Source: CAWUFC02 sp963921335
GTDB taxonomy: Bacteria > Pseudomonadota > Gammaproteobacteria > Pseudomonadales > Halieaceae
Assembly: GCA_963921335.3 (NCBI GenBank)
Contig: CAWUFC020000002.1
Location: 372,001 to 436,000 of the forward strand
Length of the DNA: 64,000 nt
Direction: 5' to 3'
Position numbers and translations under genes: made by a program. The stretch's first letter is position 1; each line of letters opens with the position of its first letter. The notes beneath the pieces are model-generated. The model was not told the origin of the DNA. It ran no database searches and saw only the letters and a program-made list of their open reading frames with translations. This document shows, piece by piece, positions 51,031 to 60,215 of this stretch.

Positions 51031-52809
51031 TTATGCCAGATCAGCAGGCACTGTAATTTCCATAGACAGCAATTGCTGCGCCAGGGACTTGCCCTGGGCA
51101 TCGGTGCGCACTGATCCTGCCCCTCCGCCGCCAAGTGCCTCCGTCATAAAGAAATTAAACGCGCCCATACCTGGCATTTCAAAGCGTTCCACCTCGCCTT
51201 TTACAAGATGGGCAAAATAATCCTCCACCGCCTGCGCCGTCAGCTGCGAGTGCAGGTAGGGTAAATATTCAGGCTTGCGTGCAATCACTCCGATGTTGGC
51301 GTTATTGCCTTTGTCACCGGAACGAGCAAAGGCCAGCTCCTCCAGGCTCACCGCACGGGTGTCACCACTGAGATCCTCAGCTTCCGGATCTATTCGGTAT
51401 TTGCTGACGGCCTCGGATTCCGCCTCAGTCAAATAGGGCTTCTCAACCACAATTTGATCACCCACCTGCACTTTGACGGTGACATAGCTTTTATCCAGCA
51501 GCGATGAATGCACCCGCATCAAGCCGCCAGGGCGTGCACGCCCACCGCCGAGGCCATAAAAACCCGGCACGCCCGACGTCCCCAGGTAGACCAATTCATT
51601 GGCGGCAAACTGCAGGGCATCAGGATTGTCATGATGCAAGCCGAACTTGGCCACTACTTCGCGCGTTGCCCTGGCACCCTCTCGGGCATGAGGGCCAAAG
51701 GTGTGCTCAGCACCCAGATACTCAAGGTCAACTTCACGGAAGTCTGCTGCGCCCACAGCTTCGAAATGTGCCCGGCAGCGACGAATCCAGGCCTCCAGAG
51801 CTGTTTGAGCCTTGTCCAGCGCCCGCAGCCCCCCAATCATCACGCAACCCTTGATCTGGAAGCCATCTCGCCAGGTGGTGCAGACTTTATAGCGATTGCC
51901 CGGAGCGCGCCCCCTGGCGCCGCTGACGCGAACCTGGTCCTTGCCCACTTCATCGACATTCACCTGGCCAAAATCGCAAGCGACGTCAGGCAACAGATAA
52001 TTACCGGGGTCGCCAATCTCATAGAGAATCTGTTCACTGACGCTGCCCACTGTGGCAAGCCCGCTGGTACCCTCTGGAATGCCAACAATAAAGCTACCAT
52101 CGGCACTCACCTCGGCCACCGGATAGCTCACATTGGCATAGTCAGGCACCGTATCCCAATCGGTATAGTTTCCACCGGTACACTGGGCACCACACTCAAT
52201 CACGTGTCCGCACAAAGAACCCTGTGCCAACTGGTCATAGTCATCTTCAGCCCAGTTAAACTCGTGAATCAACGGACCCAGCATCACCGCACTGTCGACT
52301 ACGCGCCCGGTAACCACAACGTCGGCCCCGGCTGAGAGCGCGTCGGCGATAGGCCGTGCGCCAAGATAGGCGTTCATACTGGCGGGTTTCTCCGGTATCG
52401 ACTCGCCGCTCTGGAACTCATCCATAGCAGCAAACGGCAAATCATCGCGTCCCAGCAGATTGTCACCAAACACGCCACCAATCTTTAGTTTCAGACCCAG
52501 CTCAGCGCAAAGCTTTTCCAGACCGGCGATACAGCCTGGTACGTTGACGCCACCGGCGTTGGCCACCACCTTGATACCTTTGGCAGCGCAATCTGCAAGC
52601 ACATCGCGCATCGCCACTGTCACGAAATCAATAGCAAAACCCATGTCGGGGTTTTTTGAATGCTGTTTAGCCAGAATGGCCATGGTAATTTCGGCAAGGT
52701 AATCGAATACCAGGTAATCAATATCACCCTTGTCGACCAGCTGCCGTGCGGACAGCTGACTATCGCCATAAAAACCAGCGGCGCAACCAATGCGAACAGT
52801 TTTACTCAT
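51031..52809 (-). CDS. atuA: AtuA-like protein (DUF1446 with C-terminal AtuA domain)
   Basis: This 592-residue protein opens VRIGCAAGFYGDSQLSARQLV and contains VVANAGGVNVPGC, FGDNLLGRDDLP and VVTGRVVDSAVMLGPLIHEF (in parts), the acyclic terpene utilisation A family. The C-terminal quarter (from about 475) starts ELAFARSGDKGNNANIGVIARKPEYL-like, the small AtuA domain often a separate protein. AtuA is needed for citronellol and geraniol use in P. aeruginosa, but its reaction is not settled. Its stop lies 26 bases before SDR 1, and its start overlaps the carboxylase alpha gene by eight bases. Confidence 0.88.
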   Translation of the reverse strand: MSKTVRIGCAAGFYGDSQLSARQLVDKGDIDYLVFDYLAEITMAILAKQHSKNPDMGFAIDFVTVAMRDVLADCAAKGIKVVANAGGVNVPGCIAGLEKLCAELGLKLKIGGVFGDNLLGRDDLPFAAMDEFQSGESIPEKPASMNAYLGARPIADALSAGADVVVTGRVVDSAVMLGPLIHEFNWAEDDYDQLAQGSLCGHVIECGAQCTGGNYTDWDTVPDYANVSYPVAEVSADGSFIVGIPEGTSGLATVGSVSEQILYEIGDPGNYLLPDVACDFGQVNVDEVGKDQVRVSGARGRAPGNRYKVCTTWRDGFQIKGCVMIGGLRALDKAQTALEAWIRRCRAHFEAVGAADFREVDLEYLGAEHTFGPHAREGARATREVVAKFGLHHDNPDALQFAANELVYLGTSGVPGFYGLGGGRARPGGLMRVHSSLLDKSYVTVKVQVGDQIVVEKPYLTEAESEAVSKYRIDPEAEDLSGDTRAVSLEELAFARSGDKGNNANIGVIARKPEYLPYLHSQLTAQAVEDYFAHLVKGEVERFEMPGMGAFNFFMTEALGGGGAGSVRTDAQGKSLAQQLLSMEITVPADLA

Positions 52810-54754
52810 CTGACACCACCACCAACACTTGCTTGGATTTCACCTGGTCACCCACGCTCACATTCACTGCGCTAACGATCCCTGCAATACCTGCTTTTAA
52901 TGGATGCTCCATCTTCATCGCCTCCAGCACCGCAAGGGTCTGCCCTGCTTCAACCGTCTGCCCCTCAGCAACGCTGACATCGACAATGGCGCCATCCATC
53001 GGTGCTTTGATCTCTCCGCTGCCAGCGCCCGCCGCAGCGGCAGCCGGAGCCTGGGTAACATTGTCAAAACAGTAATGCCCGCGGCCTGCATCCAGCCACA
53101 AACGATCATTCTCACAACAGACAGACACGCGCTGGCGAACGTTGTCGACAATCACCTCTGCTGACTGGCTATCGCGGCTCAACAAGCCAATACGCAGTTG
53201 CTGCTCACCGTCGCTAAACAGAAATCCATCGCCATCTTCGACCAGTTGCACCTTCGACAATCGATCTTCACAGCTGAGCTTGAAGTGATAGCTCGCCGCC
53301 GACGTGGCGCGCCAGGTTTGTTCCTGAGAACTGGACTCGACGTAAAAAATGAGCGCGGCCAGGGCCTGATCAGCGAAAGATGGCGCTTGATCGCGCATAC
53401 TTTCATCGTCGCCGAATGACTCCTCCAGAAACGCCGTTGTGGCCTCGCCGGCCAGAAAGCCGGGGTGGCGAACAATACGCTCGAGAAACAGGCGATTATT
53501 GTTTAAGCCCAGCAGGTGTGTGTCTTGCAACGCGCTGGCCAGTTTGCGACAGGCCTCATCGCGATCACTGCCATAAGCGATCAATTTCGCGATCATTGGG
53601 TCGTAAAATGCTGTGACTTCCTGGCCCTGGGCTATGCCGTGATCCGCTCGGATACCGTCGCGTTCGGGGTAAAACCACGCCCGCACCACACCAGTCTGGG
53701 GCAGAAACTGTCGGCGTGGGTCCTCTGCGTAGAGACGAACCTCAACCGCGTGCCCCTGCAGCGTAATTTGATCCTGAGAAAGCGGCAATGGCTGGCCTGA
53801 AGCCACCGCAATCTGCCAGGCCACGAGATCCTGCCCGGTAATCATTTCGGTCACCGGATGCTCAACCTGCAGGCGCGTGTTCATCTCCAGAAAGTAAAAG
53901 TTGCCATCTTTGTCCGCCAGGAATTCGACCGTACCGGCGCCACGATAATCGCAGGCTCGCGCGGCATTTACGGCAGCCTCCCCCATGCGTTGCCGCAAGG
54001 CCTCATCAACAAAAGGCGAAGGTGCCTCCTCGACCACTTTCTGATGACGACGTTGAATCGAACAATCACGCTCTCCAAGGTACACGACATTTCCGTGATC
54101 ATCGGCAAACACCTGTATCTCGATATGGCGGGGTTCCAGTACCGCGCGCTCCAGGATCAGTTCATCACTGCCAAAAGCGTTAAGCGCCTCGGAACGAGCG
54201 GTTTTCAGCATTTCGGGTAGTTCTTCGGCGCTATTGACCAGACGCATGCCGCGCCCACCACCGCCAGCGGAAGCCTTCACCATCAGGGGAAAACCGATCT
54301 CCTGAGCCTTCCCAATCAGCGTGTCATCGTCCTGTGCTTCGCCCTGATAGCCAGGAATACAGGGCACGCCTGCCTCCAGCATGGCAATCTTGGACAGGCG
54401 CTTAGAGCCCATCAACTCAATGGCACCCGCGGGTGGACCAATAAAGGTGATCCCTGCTTCAGCACAGCTGTGCGAAAACTCACTGTTTTCAGACAGGAAG
54501 CCATAACCGGGGTGTATTGCGTCCGCGCCGGTCGCCTTTGCCGCCGCCAGCACGTTCTCGGCGAGCAAATAGGACTCGCCTACCGGCGCTGCACCGATAC
54601 ACACCGACTCATCCGCGCTGAGCACGTGCAGGGCATCGCGATCTGCCTCGCTATAGACGGCGACAGTGCGATAGCCAAGATCTCGCGCAGTGCGCATCAC
54701 CCGACAGGCGATCTCGCCCCGATTGGCGACGAGAATTTTTTCTATCCGGGACAT
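52802..54754 (-). CDS. Acyl-CoA carboxylase alpha subunit (biotin carboxylase + BCCP)
   Basis: This 650-residue protein has biotin carboxylase from the start to about 445 (KILVANRGEIACRVMRTA, HPGYGFLSEN, ATP loop GGGGRGMR, QRRHQKVVEEAP, EMNTRLQVEHPVTE), a linker domain, and a C-terminal biotinyl domain with EAMKMEHPL, the biotin Lys being in AMKM. It carboxylates its own biotin for the beta subunit. Closest functions are methylcrotonyl-, geranyl- and propionyl-CoA carboxylases. The beta subunit is encoded three genes upstream at 57946, not adjacent, as in atuC...F. Confidence 0.93.
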   Translation of the reverse strand: MSRIEKILVANRGEIACRVMRTARDLGYRTVAVYSEADRDALHVLSADESVCIGAAPVGESYLLAENVLAAAKATGADAIHPGYGFLSENSEFSHSCAEAGITFIGPPAGAIELMGSKRLSKIAMLEAGVPCIPGYQGEAQDDDTLIGKAQEIGFPLMVKASAGGGGRGMRLVNSAEELPEMLKTARSEALNAFGSDELILERAVLEPRHIEIQVFADDHGNVVYLGERDCSIQRRHQKVVEEAPSPFVDEALRQRMGEAAVNAARACDYRGAGTVEFLADKDGNFYFLEMNTRLQVEHPVTEMITGQDLVAWQIAVASGQPLPLSQDQITLQGHAVEVRLYAEDPRRQFLPQTGVVRAWFYPERDGIRADHGIAQGQEVTAFYDPMIAKLIAYGSDRDEACRKLASALQDTHLLGLNNNRLFLERIVRHPGFLAGEATTAFLEESFGDDESMRDQAPSFADQALAALIFYVESSSQEQTWRATSAASYHFKLSCEDRLSKVQLVEDGDGFLFSDGEQQLRIGLLSRDSQSAEVIVDNVRQRVSVCCENDRLWLDAGRGHYCFDNVTQAPAAAAAGAGSGEIKAPMDGAIVDVSVAEGQTVEAGQTLAVLEAMKMEHPLKAGIAGIVSAVNVSVGDQVKSKQVLVVVSDE

Positions 54755-54768
54755 CGGCTTTCTCCAAC

Positions 54769-55902
54769 TTAGTCCAGTAATAATCCGGCCAGGCGCTTAC
54801 GATGGTGATAGGCATCGCCGAAGTTTTGCTGCACCCACTGAGCTCGACGCATATACAGCATGGCATCGCATTCATAGGTAAAACCCATACCACCGTGAAA
54901 CTGAATCGCCCGGTCTCCGGCAAAGCAGAGAGCGTCGGTTGCCTGGGCTTTGGCCATGCGACAGGCAATTTCGGCGTCTTGTGACAGAGCCTCCTCACCC
55001 ACCAGGCTAGCGGCGTGATAGCAGTGTGAACGCGCGTCATCCATGCCGATCATCATCTCAACGGTTGGATGCTTAAGCCCCTGGTAGGAGCCAATCAACT
55101 TGCCGAATTGCTTGCGGGTATTGAGATAGTCCACCACGGCATCCAGACAGGCTGCGGCACTTCCCGCTGCCTCGGCGGCCACCAGTAAGGCGCCCAGCAA
55201 GCGCAGATCGCGCAGGCTGCTGGCAACCTCGGCGCCATACATCACCTGATCAGGCGAAACCACGACACCGGAGAAGTTCACTTTCGCTGCTCGCTGGGTT
55301 TCGTCAATCAACAGATGCTGGGTGATAGCGCCCTCGGCGAGATCAGCCGCAGGCACCAGGGCGTAGCAAAGATGCTCCTCTCGACGGGCCAGAACCACAA
55401 ATACTGCGGCGTCACTGGCATGGGTAACAAACCACTTCTCGCCCTGAATCTCAAAGCCTGAATCATGTTGCTGAAGCTGACAATGTACGTCTGTCTCACC
55501 CCAATCTTCGTCTTCCAGCAGCGCCAGACTGGCGATCGTCCCCGCAGCCAACTGCGGCAGCCACTTTTCTTTTTGGCCACTGTCTCCGGCTCTCAGAATT
55601 GCCTGGGCAGCGAGGGTTGTGCCGATGAGGGGCGTCGACAGCATGGCCCTGCCTGTCGCCTCTACCACCGGAACGACCGAGCCGACACCCAATTCAGAGC
55701 CGCCAAATTCTTCGGGTATTGCGATACCCAGCCAACCCAGCTCAGCCATTTCTTGCCACACAGCCGGATCGTAGCCGCGCTCGTCTTCAAGCAGACCCCG
55801 AACCGCGCTGACAGGCGATTTGTCGGCACAAAAAGCACGTGCGCTTTCCAGCAACATTGCCTGCTCGTCACTGAAACTCATTGCCGTATTCGTTTTTCTC
55901 AT
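54769..55902 (-). CDS. Acyl-CoA dehydrogenase 1 (short partner)
   Basis: This 377-residue flavoenzyme of the ACAD family has the N-terminal domain with LGIAIPEEFGGSELG, the middle with KWFVTHASDA, and the C-terminal helices with YLNTRKQFGKLIGSYQGLKH and FHGGMGFTYECDAMLYMRRA. It lacks the final EGT helix of classic ACADs. The gene is five bases after ACAD 2, and such adjacent unequal ACAD pairs often form mixed tetramers (known for steroid side-chain enzymes), which is inferred here. AAGGA precedes the ATG by nine bases. Confidence 0.88.
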   Translation of the reverse strand: MRKTNTAMSFSDEQAMLLESARAFCADKSPVSAVRGLLEDERGYDPAVWQEMAELGWLGIAIPEEFGGSELGVGSVVPVVEATGRAMLSTPLIGTTLAAQAILRAGDSGQKEKWLPQLAAGTIASLALLEDEDWGETDVHCQLQQHDSGFEIQGEKWFVTHASDAAVFVVLARREEHLCYALVPAADLAEGAITQHLLIDETQRAAKVNFSGVVVSPDQVMYGAEVASSLRDLRLLGALLVAAEAAGSAAACLDAVVDYLNTRKQFGKLIGSYQGLKHPTVEMMIGMDDARSHCYHAASLVGEEALSQDAEIACRMAKAQATDALCFAGDRAIQFHGGMGFTYECDAMLYMRRAQWVQQNFGDAYHHRKRLAGLLLD

Positions 55903-55907
55903 GTCAT

Positions 55908-57116
55908 TTAATCCTTAGGCAGACCCAGTACGCGCTCACCGACGATATTGGCCTGCACCTGGCTAGTACCGCCGCCGATCGTGGCCGAGAAGTTGTTGAA
56001 ATATGCGCGCTGCCAGAAACCGGATGCCGGTACATCTTCATCGCCAACATAGAGACTGCCGTGAGCACCCTGCAGCTGCACGGCGTACTGGCGCATTCTG
56101 CGCTGGAACTCTGAAGATCGGAGCTTGCCAGAAAGGGCCAGTGAGAATGGATAATCAGTATTCAGGGCGGGATGCGCCATGCGTCGGTCGCCAAGGGACA
56201 GTGCCTGCTCTTCCATCAGCAACTGCACCATGCGGTCCCTGACTATCGGGTCCTGCAATACCGGCTGACCGTCACGCTTGAGGTCTTTAACTGCTTCAAT
56301 CAGGTCCTCAACCACAGTGCGAACCACCATCAAACCGCCGGCGGATCCCGCTTCGGCACCTCGTTCGTACTGCAGGGTTTGCATGGCAATGCGCCAACCC
56401 TGCCCTTCTTCACCCATCAGGCATTCAGCGGGGATACGAGCATCAGTGAAAAAGGTTTCACAAAAGCCATATTCACCCGTCATCTTCTTGATGGGCCGTG
56501 GCTCGATGCCATCGGTGTGCATGGGGGCAAGAAAAAACGACAAGCCGTCGTATTTACGGGCACCCTCAGTGCTGGTTCGAGCCAACAAAATCATGTACTT
56601 GGCGTAGTTGCCGAGCGTAGTCCAGATTTTGGTGCCATTGATCACGTATTCATCGCCATCCCGCACGGCACGACACTGCGCGTTACCCAGGTCGGAACCG
56701 TGGTCTGGCTCAGAGAAACCCTGGCACCAGACATCTTCTGCCGACAAAATACCCTTGAGGTATTTCTTCTTTTCTTCGTCAGTGCCTATGTCATTGATCA
56801 AGGGGCCCGCCCAACCTGTGCCGATCACGTTGAACACGATGGGTACTGCTTCGCGCTTCATCTCCTGGTCAGCAATGCGCTGGAACACGGGATCGAGACC
56901 ACCACCACCGTATTCCTTGGGCCAGTGCGCACCCAGGTAGCCAGCGTTCCAGAGCTTGTGCTGCCACTCCCTCAGAAACTCAAACTGTTGATCGCTGCCC
57001 ACTTCCATAAAGGTCTGGGGTAAGAGGAAACCCGGATCTTTGGGGTTGTTTTCTTTCATCCAGGCGGCACACTGTGCCCGGAACTCGTCCATTTCTGACT
57101 GCGTTACATTGCTCAC
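55908..57116 (-). CDS. Acyl-CoA dehydrogenase 2 (long partner)
   Basis: This 402-residue ACAD has AHWPKEYGGGGLDP, CQGFSEPDHGSDLGNAQCRA, GTKIWTTLGNYAKYMILLART (in parts), and FSATIGGGTSQVQANIVGERVLGLPKD at the end. The C-terminal site where classic ACADs carry a Glu (EGT) has Gly-Gly-Gly-Thr. The start is the GTG at 57114-57116 with AAAGGAG seven bases upstream; the frame extends further upstream but without family match or ribosome site. This is the type used for bulky or branched CoA esters. Confidence 0.88.
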   Translation of the reverse strand: MSNVTQSEMDEFRAQCAAWMKENNPKDPGFLLPQTFMEVGSDQQFEFLREWQHKLWNAGYLGAHWPKEYGGGGLDPVFQRIADQEMKREAVPIVFNVIGTGWAGPLINDIGTDEEKKKYLKGILSAEDVWCQGFSEPDHGSDLGNAQCRAVRDGDEYVINGTKIWTTLGNYAKYMILLARTSTEGARKYDGLSFFLAPMHTDGIEPRPIKKMTGEYGFCETFFTDARIPAECLMGEEGQGWRIAMQTLQYERGAEAGSAGGLMVVRTVVEDLIEAVKDLKRDGQPVLQDPIVRDRMVQLLMEEQALSLGDRRMAHPALNTDYPFSLALSGKLRSSEFQRRMRQYAVQLQGAHGSLYVGDEDVPASGFWQRAYFNNFSATIGGGTSQVQANIVGERVLGLPKD

Positions 57117-57133
57117 GCAAACACTCCTTTCAC

Positions 57134-57946
57134 TTATTGATTTGCCGCCCAGGCGGGCAGGCGTTTTTCGACAAATGCGGTGGTTCCTTCGATACCCTCG
57201 GGGCCACTGATAGCGACTGAGAAATCGTCTGAAGCGCGGTCCAGCAGCTGTTCCAGTTCGCAACTGCCGACATCAAGCATCAGCTGCTTGGTGACTGCCG
57301 TGGCGCCAGGCGCACAGCGACGCAGTTTCTTCAGCACTTCGTCCAGTTGTGTCTGCATCTCGGCTTCGCCGTCGGTGTGGTAGTGCACCAGCCCCAATCG
57401 CAGGGCCTCGTCGCCGCCAAAACGCTCGCCCAGTAAGGCCAGCCTTCGCGCCTGCGTAAGGCCAATACGCAGCACGACAAAAGGTGCTATCTGCGCTGGA
57501 ATAATGCCAAGGCCGGTCTCTGGCATACCAAATTTTGCGTTGGTATCAGCGATCGCCACATCAGAGATGCAGCACAGGCCAAAACCTCCTCCCAGAACCG
57601 CACCCTCGAGTAAGGTAATAACAACCTGAGGGGCCCGGTTGACCTGGGTACACATACGGCCGAACACACGGTTGAATTCCCAGGCCAGTTTCTGGGGGTC
57701 CGCTACCTCTGCATCGTTGCCAGACTGCATGCCGGAAATATCGCCACCAGCGCAAAAATGACCACCAGCACCGCGCAGAATGACCGCGCGAATATCGCGG
57801 CGATCTTCAATCGCGGTGAAGGTATCCATAATGCCCTGCACCACGGCACCGTTCATGGCATTGCGCTTTTCAGGGCGGTTGATGGTGATGGTGAGAACAC
57901 CCTCAGACTCTTCGATCAACAGTTCTTCTACGCCGGGATAGGCCAT
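57134..57946 (-). CDS. Enoyl-CoA hydratase family protein, AtuE/LiuC-like position
   Basis: This 270-residue crotonase has INRPEKRNAMN, the oxyanion motif GHFCAGGDISGM, EGAVLGGGFGLCCISD, and FGMPETGLGIIPAQIAPFV, with the catalytic Glu in PETGLG. The form IIPAQIAPFV is that of methylglutaconyl- and isohexenylglutaconyl-CoA hydratases. That supports hydration of the carboxylated product. The start ATG shares one base with the stop of the carboxyltransferase gene. Confidence 0.88.
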   Translation of the reverse strand: MAYPGVEELLIEESEGVLTITINRPEKRNAMNGAVVQGIMDTFTAIEDRRDIRAVILRGAGGHFCAGGDISGMQSGNDAEVADPQKLAWEFNRVFGRMCTQVNRAPQVVITLLEGAVLGGGFGLCCISDVAIADTNAKFGMPETGLGIIPAQIAPFVVLRIGLTQARRLALLGERFGGDEALRLGLVHYHTDGEAEMQTQLDEVLKKLRRCAPGATAVTKQLMLDVGSCELEQLLDRASDDFSVAISGPEGIEGTTAFVEKRLPAWAANQ

Positions 57947-59565
57947 CAGAACCTCGCGATACCAAAGCTGTTTTCGTTCACTGCACGCTGGTCTGCCTCG
58001 GTACAAACACTCAGCACGAAAGCCAGTATCTCGCGGGTATCGCGCGGATCGATCATGCCGTCATCCCAGACCCTGGCCGTATTGGCGTAGGCATGGGAGC
58101 GCTCTTCCATGGCCTGCACCACTGCGCGCTCGGTTTCATCCAGTTTGGCTTCATCCACTTCGCCGGCAGCTTTCATCTGGGCTTCCCAGACCTGCCTCAT
58201 GACCTGGCCAGCCTGGGCCGGACCCATCACAGAGACAACGCTGCGGGGCCAGGCGAACATGAATCGAGGATCCATACCGCGGCCACACATGGCGTAGTTG
58301 CCTGCACCGTATGAGCCACCGACAACAATGCTGATCTTGGGAACCTTGCTGTTAGTGACTGCCTGGATCAGCTTGGAGCCATGCTTGATGATGCCGGCCT
58401 GCTCGGACTCGGTGCCCACAATAAATCCGGTGGTGTTGTGCAGGAACAACAATGGCGTGCCACTCTGTTCACACAGCTGGATGAATTGACCCGCTTTGGC
58501 GGCACCGCGAGCGGTAATCGGACCATTATTGCCGATGACACCGCAGGGCTGCCCCTTGACCTGGATGTGAGTACAAATGGTGCCGGTATCGTAATTCGCT
58601 TTGAAATCGAGCAAGTCGGAGCCGTCTGCCAGGCGGGCGACGATCTCCCGACAGTCGTAAGGAATTTTTGGGTCAGTGGGAATAATGCCCAGCAGCTCTT
58701 CCTTGTCGTAGATCGGGTCGGACCCAGCCAGCTCTCGCGAGCCAGACGCCTCGGCAGGAGCGTTCCAGCCCAGCTTGCGAACAATCTCACGACAAATACG
58801 AATACCGTCTGCATCATCCTCTGCAAGGTAATCGGCAGTACCCGCAATTTCCGCGTGCATTTCAGCGCCGCCAATCTCCTCGTCCGTGGCAATTTCCCCG
58901 GTCGCTGCTTTCAGAAGTGGCGGACCCGCCAGGTACATTGTCGACTGACGTCTGATCATCACAATGTAGTCTGACAAGCCTGGCTGGTATGCCCCGCCTG
59001 CTGTCGCGCTGCCATGCACGACGGTAATCTGAGGTACACCAGCGGCCGAAAGCCGGCACTGGTTAGCAAACATGCGCCCAGAGGTACCAAAGGTATCCCC
59101 AGCCGTAGTGAGGTTGCCGCCACCACTTTGCGCCAGTGCAACCAGGGGAATCTTCTCTTGCAAGGCGATGTCTTGCATACGCTGGCGTTTTGCACCGCCA
59201 AAGGTCGTCATGATGCCGCCCTTGGTGAGAAAGTCATCCACCATCACCGTACAGCGCGTACCCTCCACATAGCCAATACCGGCGATCACAGAGCCGCCAG
59301 CAAAGCTGCCATCTGTATCCTGATCCTGCATGTAACCGCACAGCGAGGACAATTCCAGCCAGGGGGAACCTGGATCCAGCAACAGGCTCAGACGCTCGCG
59401 CGGCGACATGTACCCTCGCTTGGCATACTTGGGTGCCTTGGCGGCGGCCCGGTCCAGCACGTTTTGCTCTATGCCACGAAATTCATCTACCGCCGCTCGC
59501 ATCATCCCGCTGTTTTCAGCAAAGACCTCAGAGTTGCTATCCAACTGCGTTTTGAAAACAGCCAT
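57946..59565 (-). CDS. Acyl-CoA carboxylase beta subunit (carboxyltransferase)
   Basis: This 539-residue carboxyltransferase has crotonase-fold halves with GGAKRQRMQDIALQEKIPLV and QSGGGNLT in the first half, and IVVGGSYGAGNYAMCGRGMDPRF (in parts), FAWPRSVVSVMGPAQAG in the second. It would transfer CO2 from biotin to a beta-methyl enoyl-CoA. VMGPAQAG replaces the VMGGEQAA usual in methylcrotonyl-type enzymes as I recall it. The ATG at 59563-59565 has AGGAG seven bases upstream; the longer frame has no family match. Confidence 0.92.
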   Translation of the reverse strand: MAVFKTQLDSNSEVFAENSGMMRAAVDEFRGIEQNVLDRAAAKAPKYAKRGYMSPRERLSLLLDPGSPWLELSSLCGYMQDQDTDGSFAGGSVIAGIGYVEGTRCTVMVDDFLTKGGIMTTFGGAKRQRMQDIALQEKIPLVALAQSGGGNLTTAGDTFGTSGRMFANQCRLSAAGVPQITVVHGSATAGGAYQPGLSDYIVMIRRQSTMYLAGPPLLKAATGEIATDEEIGGAEMHAEIAGTADYLAEDDADGIRICREIVRKLGWNAPAEASGSRELAGSDPIYDKEELLGIIPTDPKIPYDCREIVARLADGSDLLDFKANYDTGTICTHIQVKGQPCGVIGNNGPITARGAAKAGQFIQLCEQSGTPLLFLHNTTGFIVGTESEQAGIIKHGSKLIQAVTNSKVPKISIVVGGSYGAGNYAMCGRGMDPRFMFAWPRSVVSVMGPAQAGQVMRQVWEAQMKAAGEVDEAKLDETERAVVQAMEERSHAYANTARVWDDGMIDPRDTREILAFVLSVCTEADQRAVNENSFGIARF

Positions 59566-59566
59566 G

Positions 59567-60214
59567 TCAGGACTCCTGCGAGGCTTCTGCCTCCTCCACA
59601 TCCATGGCATCGGCACGCTGAAATGCGGGCCTGTCCTCCAAACGCGCAAGATAGTCTGCGGTCTGCGGCGTGAACTCTCGGCCACACTTCTCACCCACAC
59701 CGACGGCCTTTGCAAGGTACAGCGCGTAACCCACAGCAATGTCAGCCACCGTAAAACGCTTGTCTACCAGATATTCATTGTTCTGCAGGTGTTCATCGAG
59801 CATGCGTAAGCGCGCAAAAAACCACTTACCGTAATCCGCGCCGACAGGCTGTTTCTCGGGTGTCGGCTCCAGGAAGAAATAGCGCATGACCAGAGTCTGG
59901 GGAAAGGTCAGCGTAGCGTCAGAGTGAAACAGCCAGTTGAGGTAGGCACCGTACTCAGGATGATCTGCCTTCAGACCAAAGTCGTAGCGCTGGTAACGCT
60001 CTACCAGGTACTGACAGATGCCGGAGGACTCCGTCATGTGTGTATCACCATCGACAAAATAAGGCACCGTGCCGAGAATATTCACGTCGGTATAACCTTC
60101 GTGCAGAAACCGGGGCGGAAATGGCATCACCTCCACCTCGTAGTCCATGCCCATCTCTTCCAGCGCCCAAAGTGCGCGCAGTGACCGCGCACCCTTGCAA
60201 TGCCACAACTTCAT
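59567..60214 (-). CDS. Glutathione S-transferase in the carboxylase operon
   Basis: This 215-residue GST has a thioredoxin fold at 1-80 with MKLWHCKGARSLRALWALEEM (in parts), GTVPYFVDGDTHMTESSGICQYL (in parts; VP cis-Pro and ES pair) and a C-terminal helical domain with FTVADIAVGYAL (N-cap Asp). The N-terminal motif Cys-Lys-Gly-Ala-Arg-Ser suggests a Ser or Cys active residue. GGAG precedes the ATG by six bases; the longer frame lies inside ACAD 3. It lies one base from genes on both sides, so it belongs to the operon. Confidence 0.88.
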   Translation of the reverse strand: MKLWHCKGARSLRALWALEEMGMDYEVEVMPFPPRFLHEGYTDVNILGTVPYFVDGDTHMTESSGICQYLVERYQRYDFGLKADHPEYGAYLNWLFHSDATLTFPQTLVMRYFFLEPTPEKQPVGADYGKWFFARLRMLDEHLQNNEYLVDKRFTVADIAVGYALYLAKAVGVGEKCGREFTPQTADYLARLEDRPAFQRADAMDVEEAEASQES

Positions 60215-60215
60215 A

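Noticed and set aside
51508..52335. Open frame of 275 codons opposite the AtuA-like gene
   Set aside because: The AtuA frame has clear family motifs through this stretch, and the antisense product has none.
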